Positions 23,690 through 37,439 of a stretch of DNA of 64,000 nt are shown here, piece by piece (positions within the stretch are counted from its first letter, which is position 1; every line of letters starts with the position of its first letter). The stretch is from NCBI RefSeq assembly GCF_907164915.1, contig NC_061864.1:5043389-5107388 (forward strand), read 5' to 3'. The position numbers and the translations under genes were made by a program. The notes under the pieces were generated by a model. That model was not told the origin of the DNA and ran no database searches. It saw only the letters and a program-made list of their open reading frames with translations. Origin of the DNA: Impatiens glandulifera (Eukaryota; Streptophyta; Magnoliopsida; Ericales; Balsaminaceae).

Positions 23690-26600
23690 ATTAACTAATA
23701 TATCTCAAAATAATTTAATATTAATTCACCTCAGTTAATCATTAATGGTTATCATATTTACTAAAACTTTAGAAACAAAATAATCCATTATTTCCATTCT
23801 GTTACTTAAACACATTGTAATTTTAGTATAAAGTTAATATGCATATATATATATATATATATATATATGAATATTTCGAAATCTTAAATTTGAAAATGGT
23901 AAAAAATGAACGAACATATAAAACGGCAGGAAGTCAACGGTCGGCTTGCCGCCAGGGCTGTTCAAATGAATTAGGAGTATAATAGTAATTATTATTAAAG
24001 TTTAACGCCACCATTGTGGATGTGGTCCCAATGCCACGTCTACAAGTTAAAGGTTGAAAAAGATAAGGTTAGAAATTCAATTATATATATATATATATTT
24101 ATATTTCAGGAATTAATATTAATTGAATCTAATAAGAGTGAACCTTAATTACTGTCAAAGAAAATTTCTATATATATTTGGTTGAATTGTCTTCAATAAG
24201 GGTACTTTTGATCCTATTTGATGACAAACAGAAATTGATTTTCAGCTCCAAATTATCTCTTTTTGATCGATAATACTTCACCAGCTTTGTTTTGTAAGAA
24301 AATCATTAATAGTATAAGAATGAATTAGTTATATATATATAAAAAATCATATATACGAAAATGGTTATTTTGATCTGCATAAGTAATGTTGGGAGAAAGA
24401 AATACCACATGACATAAGAAAATGTAGAATAAACGACAGCTGTTTCTTGCAAATTTGGTAATGCCTGTTAAATTATTTTACCATTTTTATAATTATTGAG
24501 ATTGTTTGATTGGTATTCGTTTTATTAAATTGAAAGAAAAAAAAATGTTTTTTTGGTAGCATAATTACTTTTTTATTACACATTTTTTCACCTTTTTTTT
24601 TCTAATTTATTTCACTTAATAAAATGAATCCCTTTTTTTTATATTAATTGAATTTTTTTTATATGGTGTAGATTAACGCGTGAGGAGGTGTGCATAAAAG
24701 TATTTGCTCCAATGAGCAATCTGATAATTCGGTCTGTTTTCAATTAAACAATTTTCAAAACTTATTATAATTGTAAGAACGATGATAAACATATAATTAT
24801 CTAAAAAAAAATATTGTTTAACATTTTAAATCCTAGCTAGATCAAATTTGTGCAGCTGAAATGTTAAGAAATTTGTTTTCATTTTGTTAATTCAAACCAC
24901 CAAATTAACTGTAAGCAATTAATTAAGGATATTTATCATCTAGATTAAGTAGTTTCTCAGGAGATCCTATTTATATTTACTTCTTTCATCAAAATCCAAA
25001 TAAAACAGACCATTTTGAAATTCCAACAACTTCTTAATTTCTGTATCATTCTACATTTATTTCCAAATTCTCATATATTTATGGTGATTATCGTGTTAAA
25101 TCCCAACAAAATTTGAAGACGAGGCCAACTACAAATTATAACACAAATAAAAGACTACATATATTTGAAAGTATCTAAAAGACACTGCATGGCAATCCAT
25201 TTCACTTTGAGTGTTTCAAACTTTAAAAAGACATATATAGAATTTTACATATATATTAATTAAGGTTTATCTTATTTATCTCTTATGGAAGAGATATTCA
25301 TCATATCAAAATTGTTATGTTTCTACCCAACAACAAATGTACCGTGAACGATAAATTAAAAAAAAAAAAAAAAAGTAATTACACGTGGATCCATAAATTT
25401 AACAAAAATAATAATTTTACATAATAAAGTTTTATTTAATTTAATCACAATTTAATATTAAATACAATAAAAGTACATACTTATCATTTTTTTTATAATT
25501 AAAAAACAATTGTGATAAAATAGAGATATGAAAAAGATAAAGTAAAAATAACCTATCTAACTAGTTCAGTGTACCCTTAGCTAGTTATAGCTATAGCTTA
25601 TTTTTATTTATTTATTTATTTTCTTGCTGCAGGTACGTAGAAGCTTAATTAATTGACCTTGCTTCATAGTTACTTTATTTTTTTGTTTTTTTATTGGCAA
25701 TGAGGAATATATATATTAGAACAAGAGGTGGGAGGGGTTTAATTAATTATGCATGGGTGAATCAATCATTCCAACCATGACTATATTTTTTTTTATATAT
25801 ATATAAAATTAAAAACACATGCAATGACCACATGACCATCCTTTCTTTTTTCTTTTTCGAGCTAGAAGGTAGATGAACCATGAAAGGTGGTTCTTAGAAT
25901 TGCAATGAAGGGATACCTCTATTACAAATAAAGAATAATGATATAACTCAATATATATATATATCAAAATCCTCCTAATCTTTAACTCTAAGTAGGGATG
26001 ACAATGAATCGGTGTTTATCTATGGCCCAACTTAGAGTTGTCTTGGCTGGACTCGACCAAATCATGCCACCATTTATGGTTATGTTTTGGCTAGACCAAA
26101 TCATATTTTGAATACAACAGTACAATAACGTGTTCACATTTACCCGACACCAAATACACAACCTATTGACTTGACACGAGATATTGTAATTAGTCTTGAA
26201 TCCTTTCTAATTTTCTATTCATATATGTTAATTCTCAAGAGTAAATTAAAAAATGGCAGCTAGCTGTCAGTTGATCAGTTAGCTTTAAAAACCAACCATC
26301 CATTTTTCAAATATATATATATATATATATATAGAACATCGTCTTCTTAAAGAAAGGAAATGTGTACTAATTATTTACCCTCCTTCTCCTCCACCCCTTA
26401 AAGTTTTTCACTTGAATGAAATCCACCCATTAACTTTCTACAAATAAGATTCCCCATCTATTAAATTTTTTATATCAAAGTTTATTATCTAGACAGAGTA
26501 AATGACATTCTTAAAATTTTAATAAATTAAATAAGATGGAAAACCTTGTTTGAAGAAGTGTTTTTTTTTTTCTTCCAGTTTTTTTACTTAAAACTCAACC

Positions 26601-28800
26601 ATCTCTATCTAATAACTCATTTTATTTATTAAATATTAAAATCGTCCTTTATTAACTCAAAAAATAAAGAGAGAAAATTAAAATATAAAGATATTTTGGT
26701 ATTTTAACCCAAAAGGTTGATTTTTAAAAAGTATTTATATATCAAAAAATGTTTTTAGAAAAAAAAAACCTAAAAAAAATCTCAAACAAGGCCTAAGTAT
26801 ACCATTATGAATTAGAACAAATACACAATAGATAATTTTTTTTTAATCTTCTATACAAGCTTAACAATAATACAATTAAACCTTTACAAAGACTTAGGTC
26901 ATCATTTTATATTTTTAAGAAATATTACAACCATATATATATATACCTACCTGTGTGTCAGGTTGTTTTAATTAATGAATTAATCTTAATAATAATAATT
27001 ATTCCAAACCGTTGGAGAGTGTCATTGGAGAAGAATGATTCTATTATTTTCAGTTTAGAAAATAAAAAAAGAAAAAGAACCCAGCTGTCTCCCAAACTTG
27101 TTTGACTAGAGAGAGATATGATAATATATATATATATTTTCTCTCACACACAGTGAGAGAGTGAGTGACTAGGTGTGACTGCTGTTCTGCACATGGTTGT
27201 CTAGCCTATAGCAGCTTTGCTACATGTTTCTTGTGGGCCCCACTAATATTACTTATGCCATGTTTGGTTTCGTCTTTACTGCATTCCTGCATGCTGTGCC
27301 AGCCAGGCAGACCATTATGCACTCTCTAGTTTTGTTTTCTGTTTATTTCTCCTTTATAATTCAATTCATTTAGAAATTAGGCATTTACTATTCCTACTTT
27401 TACAAAAGTATCAACATTTTACTCTATTTTTTTTTTTATTTATAAAAAATTATATATTTTTTTTCATAAAAAACCCTGTTTGATGTAAAGAAATAGCTAA
27501 TTATTTAATTATTCTTAAACAATAGTACAATAAACTAATAATAAAATTATAAAACATTAAAAAAAAATTGACCGGGAGAGAATTTGAATAAGAAATGAGA
27601 AAAGAAAATTATTTAATAAAAAAAATAAAATAACCTTTTTTCTTACTCTTTTTATTTTTTTTAAGAAATTTTGTCATGTCAATCTCTTCCCAAATTATCC
27701 CTCCTTATATTTATTTGATGAGATATTTTGTATATTTAAAATAATAATTTGATTCATAATTTTTTTAAATATTTGAATTTTTGGATAAAATCAAGAGAGA
27801 ATGATTTTTAATTATATATATATTTTTTAAAATAAAATTTCTTATATCAAGTTACTATATTTTAATTATCAAATTACTTAATTCATCAATTATAATATCA
27901 AAATATTTTTACTAAATTTTAGAATAAATAAAAATATTTTAATAATTTATCATACAAAAATCCCAAATAATTAGGATTTTTAAAATAAATCCTAAAACAC
28001 CCCCTCACATTCTTTTCATTTATCCTCTCATCAATAATATCACACAATTTATCAACTTAAATATTAAAATATATTATATTTTTATCAAACAAAAAATCAT
28101 TTCTCTATTATATATTAATATTTTGTTACCAAATAAACTAACTTTTCAAAAAAAAAATTTATACCAAACCAATTTAATAAAATAAACCAAAAAAACGCTT
28201 GTTTTTTTTTTTTATCAAATAAGTGTTTTAAGAAAAAACAATAAAAAATCTTAAAGAAATCCAGGATGAGATAAACTCTTTCATTTTCATTTAAGTTACT
28301 TGAAAGCTGGTAATAGGTATATTGAAAAAAGTTATAAAAAATGTCAATTTATTTTCATTAATTTCTGTGTTTTAACAATGAGTAATGAGACAAACAAATC
28401 AAATAAATATCTTAATTAATACAATTCATGAATGATTATTCCAAATATAAACTTAAACTTTAAACTGTAAGATATATATATATTGGGCTGGCTATAAATC
28501 CTTTTTGGGACAAAGGTTAGCCCTATAAGAAGGGTTTCAATAGCATGCTGACCCATGGGCTCAAAGCCCATAATGATGATCCAATCCCAGTACTCCTTTA
28601 TTTATTTATTTATTTTTAATTTTTAAAATTATTGAAGAACACACAGCCAAGCACCGTTGGTGGGTTTGTTAAGCCATTCACTTCTCATGATCATTCAACT
28701 CCCCTTTCTTATTTAATCAAGGACGTCACAGCATCAACAATATTATCTAATTAAATTCACTTTAAACATCCAAACTCAAACTCGAATTTTTGGATCCGTC
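23690..28800. other. Long gene-free interval
   Basis: Mostly AT-rich DNA with short (TA)n runs. Slightly GC-richer islands lie at 23925-24060, 25985-26180 and 27055-27320. The last contains the small inverted repeat CTCTCACACACAGTGAGAG (27139-27157) and GTGGGCCCCACTAAT. None encodes a recognisable protein. From 27600 to 28300 the text is repeat-like sequence resembling decayed MITE DNA, without definable ends. Confidence 0.5.
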
Positions 28801-29454
28801 CCAATCCGTCAAGCTCCTCTTGTGTGCTTATACTCACCAGGTATTTATATATTATTAACTTAGTTAATTTCTAACAAACATCGTCAATTTTAAAACCTTT
28901 TTTTTGACCCATAACGCAGAATCCCGACTCTTCAGTTTTCTGAAATCCCGAAATATACTAAGTTTTTGAGGTCCCGATGATGATGGTGATGATCGATTCT
29001 CTATTTCTAATTTTTCATGTTTTTAAACGTAAATTTATTTTATTTTGTAGATAACTTATGACAAAAAAACATGTCATATATTATATTCTTTCAAGGGGTT
29101 TTCACCATTTTTTCTTTTCCTGCAATCTAACATTGTACATGATATTTATATTTTTGAACATTGCATGTTATAGTTTCTTAAATTGTTGCATTCGTCTTTA
29201 CTTTTGATACAACTAATAGTAGTAACAATAATACTATACAAAGTATTTGGCCAAATGTTCAGATTCTTTTCTCTGCCTAATTAATTAAGGCTATATATCA
29301 ATGTATTTAAATTAATTACTATTTTTTCTATCACGTGAAATGCTGGTCAGTACTAATAAATTTCTGATCACTTATAAAAACCAACTGATTTAATATTATT
29401 TCTTAATTTCTGCAAAATCAAATTTACTTGCATCTTAGAAATTGTGTTTGGATA

Positions 29455-31255
29455 ATGAGGAAGAACAACAACAACAAGGGATTACTGATGATAGAAGATA
29501 GAACGCTGGCAGCCGGTTTGAAGCGTTTGGCGTCTTGTAGCTTGTGGCAGTTAGACAACAAGAAAATGCGAGTTAAGCAACTCCCCGGAATGATCATTCT
29601 CGTTCTTTGTATCGCAAGTTTCATGATCGGATCGCTCATTGGCGGCGGTAGAACGTGGACGCCAGTTCACTTGTCTCATGATCATCGTATGCTTAAAGAA
29701 CTCCCCATACATGTCCATAACAAGAAATTTAATCAAGATACCAAACACGTAAGTAATTAAATTATTTTTGTCACAATTAATTATATATTGGAATTGATTT
29801 TAATTCATTCAACAGAAATTGGACGTTATAGGAGAAGTCAAAAAGACTCATGAAGCTATACAGTAAGTAAAAATACCATTTATTTTTACCTTGTTAAATA
29901 AATGGCATATTATTTGATTTAGCGACATTTATCTTTTCCTTTTCAATCAGAACACTTGATAAGACAATATCAAGCTTGGAGATGGAACTAGCGGTGGCCA
30001 GGACAAGTAAAAGCGGTATCGATCTTCCATTGGAGAAGCCTTCTAATCATAGTTTGCAAAAAGCTTTCGTTGTGATTGGAGTTAACACGGCATTCAGCAG
30101 CAAGAAAAGGAGAGATTCTCTTCGGCGAACATGGATGCCTAATGGAGAGAAGTTAAGGAAACTTGAGAAGGAGAAAGGGATAGTGATACGGTTCGTGATA
30201 GGGCATAGCGCAACTGCGGGGGGAGTGTTGGATAGAGCCATCGATAAAGAGGAAGCCGAGAACCAAGATTTCTTGAGGCTCGCACACGTTGAAGGCTATC
30301 ACGAGTTATCTAGCAAAACACGCATCTATTTCTCTACTGCCTTTTCCATGTGGGACGCCGATTTCTACGTCAAAGTGGATGATGACATTCACCTTAACCT
30401 AGGTATTTACCATCGGCTAAGTTAACCCTAAACCAATATCTAACCTGATAAAACAAAAACCCTTTGGGGAATAAACCCTAATTATATGTATAAATGAGAC
30501 ATATCTAACAATATGTCGCCAAAATCAGGCATGCTGGTGACAACATTGGCTAAGCACCGGTCTAAGCCGAGGGTGTACATCGGTTGCATGAAGTCGGGTC
30601 CAGTTCTCTCCCAAAAGTGAGTTGCAAGCTATATGATTTATGGTTATGGACGTAATTCATTGTTAAAATATCAATTATCTAAAGATAACCTAATCATTAT
30701 CTTTGTAGGGGAGTTAAGTACCACGAGCCCGAGTATTGGAAGTTTGGGGAAGAAGGGAACAAATATTTCCGACATGCGACGGGTCAAATCTATGCCATTT
30801 CCAAAGATCTTGCAGCCTATATCTCCATCAACTCGTAAGTATAGTCTCTTTGCCATTGGATTTTGATCATATTGAATTAATAAGGAGATGGATTAAGAAC
30901 ATTATAATACTGTGTTGTAGGCCGATACTACATAGGTATGCAAACGAGGATGTATCTTTGGGTGCTTGGTTGATTGGATTAGAAGTTGTACATATTGATG
31001 AACGATCCATGTGTTGTGGATCTCCACCCGGTAATTTTATTCCCTCGGTAAAATTAAATTAGTGTGATCCATTTCATAAAATATATTATGTTTTGAATGG
31101 TTTTAGACTGCGAGTGGAAAGCGAAAGCAGGGAGTGTATGCGTGGCATCTTTCGATTGGATATGCAGCGGAATATGCAAGTCGGTTGATAGAATCAAACA
31201 GGTGCATAGTGCCTGTGGGGAAGGCGACGAAGCTGTGTGGAACGTTGAACTCTGA
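29455..31255 (+). CDS. Beta-1,3-galactosyltransferase family protein (GT31, DUF4094 N-terminus)
   Basis: Seven exons: 29455-29748, 29816-29862, 29951-30402, 30529-30616, 30709-30834, 30921-31030 and 31107-31255, giving 1266 nt and 421 residues with consistent phases. It is a Golgi type II membrane protein. There is a basic cytosolic tail, a membrane span at about 44-64 ([20 protein letters not shown]), then a stem/DUF4094 segment with [19 protein letters not shown]. The galactosyltransferase domain runs from about 150: [20 protein letters not shown], the metal-binding DDD (257-259) in [31 protein letters not shown] and CCGSPPDCEWKA. Members of this clade add galactose in beta-1,3 linkage to arabinogalactan or N-glycan acceptors; the acceptor here cannot be inferred. 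ATG 29455 is the first in frame. A 5' UTR intron between about 28845 and 29438 is likely (CACCAG|GTATTT ... ATCTTAG). Confidence 0.93.
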
Positions 31256-32308
31256 ATTGCAACATTTCGATGAAATCGGTCATACTATTGTCACAACATC
31301 ATGATTGTTTAAACAATAAAAATAGCGGCACCATATTTGTGTTGCCAATTTTTGTGACATTAAGTATCTTTAATTAATTTGATCTATTTTGGAAAATAGA
31401 AAAATTTAGTCAAGAAAAATATAGGAGAATTATGTTAAATAATTCTCAATAACATATTTGGAAACATGCTAAAAAATCATCAATAATTAACAAATTTATT
31501 TTATTTGGTGGAGTATGAATAATTTAATTTTTGTTAGTTGATTTAACGACGCTTTAAAACACATTACCATCGCTTTTTTGCACCGCCAATAATTTTACCG
31601 GAATTATCAAGTATCGTCAGTAACAAAACATAGCGACGTTTATCTCTGTCAAAAGATTCAATTAAATGTAAGCGCCGCCTTTCTCCATTTGGCAGCTTCT
31701 TTTAGTATTTTAGCGACCTCTAAGTAATTTATATTTTAAAATTTTTATACCATTAAATATTTCACAATTTTTAAATAAACACTAAATTTTATCAATTTCA
31801 ATTGTACTAGTAGTTGATCATTTGATCGGGTATGAAGACTCGTCGGATTCATGATTATTAAAATATAAGTTACTTTTGATTTATCTAAACTAATTAGTTT
31901 AAGATGAGATGGTCATGATTATTAATGTTAATGTTAATTAATATATAATAACTAAATGCTTACAACAAGAAGACATCTGCTTGGGGACAAGATTAATTAC
32001 AACTCGATCTCTATGCTAATTACTATTTTATTTATGATTCAGAATTCTTTTGTCAGCTAACTGTTGGAAGTAGTACAATATATTATAATATACAATCATA
32101 AAGTTGCTTCCATGAATCTATAGTTTAATTAAATTTTTTATTTAATGCAATGTTTTATTATTAAGTTTATGTCCAGTTAGTTTTCAATTTGGATTGGAAG
32201 AAGAGAAAGACCTTTGATATTTTGTAACTCTTGACAAACTTGAGAATCATATTAATAATGCAAGTGGACATTTTCAGAAAGAAAACAAATTTGGCACTCT
32301 AATGTATA

Positions 32309-32339
<31 letters not shown>

Positions 32340-33366
32340 TTCTTCTTAAAATATATGTTTTATTTTTTATTAGGATAATTTAAATGAAAAAGAGGTATAA
32401 TAGACAATACGATTTAAGATAAAAACATTTTAAGTTGAAGAGACTATAATCAGAAGAAGATAATGTTAATTTCTTAAATAAAAATAAAAAATCAATATAA
32501 TTCTGTCTATCTGAATTCAAAAGATAGAATAAAGACTATATATTGAGATCAAAATATGGAATAATGAGAATGGGTGACAAATAGGACGAATGTTTGGGCG
32601 GCTTGTTTGATTTATTTATTTATTATATAACTAGAAAATTTTGTACAAAATAAATTAACACTAGCCATACATTTATATGCTTGTATTTTTTTTTATATAT
32701 AAAAATTTAATTAAAATAATTAATGGTAAGATATTAATTTATTTGAATAATAAACTACAACAAACAAGGCTATATTATTGATCAAACTTGAGTCATTACT
32801 TAGGTTTGGGAATATCAGAGCTCAAACTTTTTGTCTTAATTTGTTATAAAAGAAAATTGATCTATCCAACTATTTATTTATATAGCTTATTTTAAATCAT
32901 TACTTAAATTTCCATTTATGCTTGGAAAAGGGTATATAATAATTTATTAAATTGAAATAAAAATATCACACTTCTTGCCAATTTAAAACATTTTTTTCTA
33001 AAAGTAGATGGGGTATATTTTTTTTGGGTGAAACGACAACTTTTTATTCATTTTAATTTAAGCTACCATTCTATGTTGGGTGAAATGTAATTTATATATA
33101 TAAGAACGGACTAATTGATGACTATTATATATAATTTTTTCGAATAATGAAATGGACTGGTTTTCACTCTCCCAAATTGTATAAATATTTTAATATAGAT
33201 AAAAGTATTATATATAATGTCTATTTTTAATGATCTTATTCAATTCATAGTTAATTATAACACTATAATTTTTTTTCTTATTTTTGAAATGGTTAATGAA
33301 AATTAAAGTTACATGAAAACAAAGAATAAAGAAAAAAAAAGTAAAGAAATTAAACTAAATGCTCAA
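31256..33366. other. Intergenic DNA with CGTCGC-rich transposon relic
   Basis: AT-rich, apart from 31545-31720, where ACGACGC, CATCGC, CATAGCGACG and GCGCCGCC recur in both orientations. This resembles the subterminal repeats of plant CACTA-type transposons. A (TA)n tract lies at 32306-32331. No gene seen. Confidence 0.45.
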
Positions 33367-33386
33367 GGCCGGCAAGCCAGCCGGCC
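33367..33386. promoter_or_regulatory. GC-rich perfect inverted repeat upstream of the BBE-like gene
   Basis: GGCCGGC-aagcca-GCCGGCC: two perfect 7-bp arms around a 6-bp centre, directly upstream of the probable TATA box at 33396-33402 and about 125 bp before the ATG. It stands out in DNA that is otherwise extremely AT-rich. It could be a transcription-factor site bound by a dimer; there is no direct evidence. Confidence 0.45.
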
Positions 33387-33395
33387 AAGTGTTGC

Positions 33396-33402
33396 TATAT
33401 AT
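33396..33402 (+). promoter_or_regulatory. Probable TATA box of the BBE-like gene
   Basis: TATATAT in GTTGCTATATATGTATAA lies about 110 bp upstream of the ATG, followed by a pyrimidine-rich leader (CTTCTTCTCGCTTTCTTTC). Confidence 0.45.
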
Positions 33403-33510
33403 GTATAATATGCATATATATATTTGTAGCTTCCACTCTAGAGTAATTGATCATTAGCTATCTTCTTCTCGCTTTCTTTCAATAATTTAGGTCACCATTG
33501 AAAACGGATC

Positions 33511-35184
33511 ATGTTGGATTTGGATCATCATCAGTTATCTTCAAGTACTTTGATCTTGGCCATCTTTTCCTTCTTCTTCTTCTCATTACATGGAAATGCT
33601 AAACAAATATATGTGGACTCATATGATGTCTTATCATCTTGTTTGATCGAAAACAATGTTCACAATTTCACGTTTTACCCTCGAAACGACAACGATTCAT
33701 CCCCTTACTTCGGTCTTCTAAACTTCTCCATGCAAAATCTGCGGTTGGCCAACACGTCGAGCCCTAAACCCGAAGCCATCATTCTCCCCGGGACTAAACA
33801 AGAGCTCGCCAGCAGCGTGCTCTGCTGTCGGAAAACGTCGCTAGACATTCGGGTTAGATGCGGCGGGCACAGCTACGAGGGCACTTCCTTTCTGGTTGCT
33901 GGACCGACTTCTTTTGTCATCATCGACATGATGAATCTCGACCAAGTTCGAGTCGACTTGGAATCAGAGGTGGCGTGGGTGGAAGGCGGGGCTACGCTAG
34001 GCCAAACGTACTATGAGATAGCCGAGGCGAGTGGCGGGGCACGCGGATTCTCTGCAGGATCGTGCCCCACCGTAGGATCTAGCGGACACATTGCGGGTGG
34101 TGGATTCGGTTTGATGTCGAGGAAGTACGGTTTAGCAGCTGACAATATTGTCGACGCTATCTTAATCGACGCTGAGGGTCGGATTCTAGACAAGGACGAA
34201 ATGGGGGAGGATGTTTTTTGGGCCATACGAGGAGGGGGCGGGGGTATATGGGGAATTGTCTATGCTTGGAAGATCCGATTGTTATCGGTACCTCGTACGG
34301 TGACGTCTTTTATAGTATCTAGGCCCGGAACACGAAGTCAAGTGGCATCGCTAGTCCACAAATGGCAATTTGTCGCGCCAAAATTAGACGACAAATTCTA
34401 TTTATCATCGACTCTAGGTGCCGGGCTACCCGAAATGGGAGGAAATATCGGACTTTCGGCTACGTTTAAGGGATTCTATTTAGGGCCAAAGCAGGAAGCT
34501 TTCAAAATTATAAACTCGACTTTTCCAAAGTTAGGTTTGGTGCCGAAAGAGTGCGTGGAAATGAGTTGGATAGAGTCAATCCTTTTCTTCGGAGACCTCG
34601 AGAAAGGAGCATCGGTCGAAAGATTAAAAGATCGTTACTACAAAACAAAGACATACTTTAAGGCTAAATCGGACTATGTAAGAACGCCCATTCCATTTCG
34701 AGGGATGTTGGCTGCGCTAGACGTGTTGGAGAAAGAACCGAAAGGGTTAGTCATATTGGATCCTTATGGTGGTGCTATGGAAAAAATAAATGATAAATCC
34801 ATTCCTTTTCCTCATAGACGAGGAAACCTTTACACAATTCAATATTTAGTTAATTGGGATGAAAGCAACGCTAACCAAGGACGCAACTTTGTTGATTGGA
34901 TACGAGGTTTTTACGACTCCATGACACCCTATGTTTCACGGGGCCCACGTGCGGCCTATGTCAACTATATGGACTTTGACCTCGGGATAATGGATGGGAG
35001 CAAGGTGAATGATATCGAGTTGGCTAGGGTTTGGGGGGAGAAGTATTTCTTGCATAATTACGATAGATTGGTGAGTGCGAAGACGATAATAGACCCTCTT
35101 AATGTGTTTAGGCATCAACAAGGCATTCCTCCATTGGCCGAAATAGCATCGGAAGTTGTATTAAATGATTTTATGAACGCGTGA
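33511..35184 (+). CDS. Berberine bridge enzyme-like FAD-linked oxidoreductase
   Basis: Intronless, 557 residues, the usual BBE-like length. The N-terminal signal peptide (LILAIFSFFFFSLHGNA, about 14-30) implies secretion to the wall or entry to the secretory pathway. The FAD_binding_4 domain follows. It carries both residues for bicovalent flavin attachment: His120 in RCGGHSYEG and Cys185 in SAGSCPTVGSSGHIAGGGFG. The C-terminal BBE motif is YFLHNYDRLVSAKTIIDPLN followed by VFRHQQGIPPL. Family members oxidise alkaloids, monolignols, oligosaccharides or cannabinoid-type substrates; the substrate cannot be read from the sequence. There is no alkaloid-pathway neighbour to help. The CDS is visibly GC-richer than its flanks. 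N-glycosylation sequons occur at NFT (52-54), NDS (61-63), NFS (71-73) and NTS (81-83). Confidence 0.95.
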   Translation: MLDLDHHQLSSSTLILAIFSFFFFSLHGNAKQIYVDSYDVLSSCLIENNVHNFTFYPRNDNDSSPYFGLLNFSMQNLRLANTSSPKPEAIILPGTKQELASSVLCCRKTSLDIRVRCGGHSYEGTSFLVAGPTSFVIIDMMNLDQVRVDLESEVAWVEGGATLGQTYYEIAEASGGARGFSAGSCPTVGSSGHIAGGGFGLMSRKYGLAADNIVDAILIDAEGRILDKDEMGEDVFWAIRGGGGGIWGIVYAWKIRLLSVPRTVTSFIVSRPGTRSQVASLVHKWQFVAPKLDDKFYLSSTLGAGLPEMGGNIGLSATFKGFYLGPKQEAFKIINSTFPKLGLVPKECVEMSWIESILFFGDLEKGASVERLKDRYYKTKTYFKAKSDYVRTPIPFRGMLAALDVLEKEPKGLVILDPYGGAMEKINDKSIPFPHRRGNLYTIQYLVNWDESNANQGRNFVDWIRGFYDSMTPYVSRGPRAAYVNYMDFDLGIMDGSKVNDIELARVWGEKYFLHNYDRLVSAKTIIDPLNVFRHQQGIPPLAEIASEVVLNDFMNA

Positions 35185-35386
35185 TATCATAAGGAATATA
35201 TCCATGATCATTTCTTAGGTTGCATTTAATTTTGTGTAACTCTATAGACAAACTTTTGTGGTTTATTCACTTTATTGGTGTAACTATTTATCTATTGGTT
35301 AATTTATTATTATAAACATCCAATGAGCCACTAAGCTACCAAATGTTTTCTTATGATGTTAGTAAACTAAGAATCCTCAAATGAAC

Positions 35387-35965
35387 ATAAAAATAATACA
35401 CTAAATATGGGGAAATTAAAACTTTTTGTTTATAGAGAAGACCCACACAAGATTACATCTGCAATTTTGTACCGTTACCCATTTAATTTTTGTTGTGTCC
35501 TAATCTGTACATATTAAAGTGACATATGTGCTTTGTCCATAATGAAAATCAGACAAGTTAAAACATTAATAGCTTCATTTAAAAATGACCAAATAGTTTT
35601 TTGATATCAATTCACAAATATGTAGTAAAATACAAAATAAATGTATGAGGTACATTATTTTATTTGATGATGTGACACAATTAATTACACAAATTCACAT
35701 GCTTTGTCACTAAATTATTGGTTGAATTTCTTATATTTATTAATTACCGTCGATATTTAGACCAAAACTATAATGGAAGAGGGCAACAACAAAAGTAAAC
35801 CGTCGCTAAAGAGAGAAATAGCGACGGTTAAGTTATCCATTGAAAATAGCCAAAAAATAGAATAGTAATGTACAAATGAAATAATGACGAATGAAGCGTC
35901 ACAAGTAAAATGGCGACGATTACTGCTAATCGTCGTTATTGGATTCTTTTTAATCGTGAATTCGA
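35387..35965. repeat. Dispersed repeat copy A with CGTCGCTA motifs
   Basis: This block is similar to 38055-38600. Shared landmarks, in order, are TATGGGGAAATTAAAACTTT, CCTAATCTG, CATATGTGCTTTGTCCAT, TAGCTTCATTTAAAAAT, then a tail with ACCGTCGCTA and TAGCGACGGTT in both orientations. The CGTCGCTA/TAGCGACG clusters look like subterminal repeats of a DNA transposon (CACTA-like), but CACTA ends were not found. Confidence 0.55.
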
Positions 35966-37359
35966 ATTTGAATTCAACAACGTATATTGACCTGGCAAAA
36001 ATTCCGATATTGTGACCTGAATTTGTCTCAAAAATTGGATATCTAAAATATCCAAATTGGTTGGTTTGAACCAGTGGATACTTGACACAACTTAAACTTG
36101 ATTTTTTTTTATAACTGTACCATTTTTTTTACTTATTTAAATTAAGTATGATCGGTTAAATATATCATTTTTAGTAAATAAAAAAAAATAAAATAAGAAG
36201 ATCTATATCTAAAATATTAACGTTATAGTATTATTAAAACACGACAAATAAGTGGTATACTAATAATCTTATGTTTAGGAATAATATAAAAAATAATATT
36301 TAAAATTTTGTGTTAAGTGCATCTTAATTATTTTTTTTTGGACAATTCAATAACTTGTAACATAATGAAATCAAACCTTTATTTGAAATTGTTGAATATA
36401 ATGGATTTTTTACCTTTGAGCTATCTCAACATTTGTTCAGTTTTATTTCTCATCATATCTTTCTCAAGCGAAAAATCTTCATCACCTCGCCTTCAAATTT
36501 CTAAAATCCAAATGGATAGTTGGGCTTAAGTGAGCAAATTAAGTTTGCGGTTTGTTTCCCTTCAGAGTTGGAGGAATTGAAACTTAATTTAATTTTTAAT
36601 GACCGTGTCCTGGTATCAATCGTTTCTGACCCAAAATTCAAAATAAATGGAAGTGTTGACCCATTTACCGTGCAGTATTTTGTGATTTATTAGGTTGTCG
36701 TATCTTTAGGTAAACTATAATTAACTATTAATATTTCTACAAATTTAATGATTTCGATAGTGATTCGACTTTCCTCATAGTTGAGAGTGTATGAAATTGA
36801 TTATTACATAGATGCACGAATCTATATAAAGTTAATACTAGACTTAATTTCAGTCAAATAAATTACACCTATCAAGTTTTATGTATCACAGTTTTTTTAC
36901 AACAATTATAACAGTGTATCAATGGACTGGTGCTTAGTAAGATAAATTATATTATATCTTTTTTGTTTAGAATTTTTTCCTCTAAAATAAAAATTACAAG
37001 CTCTGCCTAACTTTAATTTCTGACACCGGCTTCAACTCAAAGCAATTTCAAATGGAATCGAATCAGTGATCTTTTGATTTCTTAAGCCGAACTTCTTCCT
37101 TAATACTTTGGTATGTCTAACTTATGAATACAATAATGAATATGTTAACCTATCTATACACATATATATATACCTAATTGAGAGATTAACATAATGCTAA
37201 CTTAGAAAAAATGAAGGCATACTTACCATACATATGCAATAAAAAAAAATACAACTATAAAGTAGGCATTCAGACCAAACTTGTAGTAGTTATCTTATTC
37301 TTATTTGAATTTCTATGACTAATTAATTGGATTGTTATTCTTTATGCATCTTATACTCT

Positions 37360-37367
37360 TATAAATA
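37360..37367 (+). promoter_or_regulatory. TATA box of cupin copy 1
   Basis: TATAAATA at 37360-37367, about 80 bp before the ATG at 37440. In duplicated copy 2 the same site reads TTTAAATA (about 40952-40959), a substitution in the second TATA position. Confidence 0.55.
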
Positions 37368-37439
37368 GGATTGGATACCTCCATTAACATTCATTTAAAT
37401 TTAATAAAATTAAAACAACAAAATACTTTGTTTCTGACT

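Noticed and set aside
29428..29454. Upstream in-frame start for the galactosyltransferase
   Set aside because: The extra residues begin at a TTG codon; the first ATG is at 29455.
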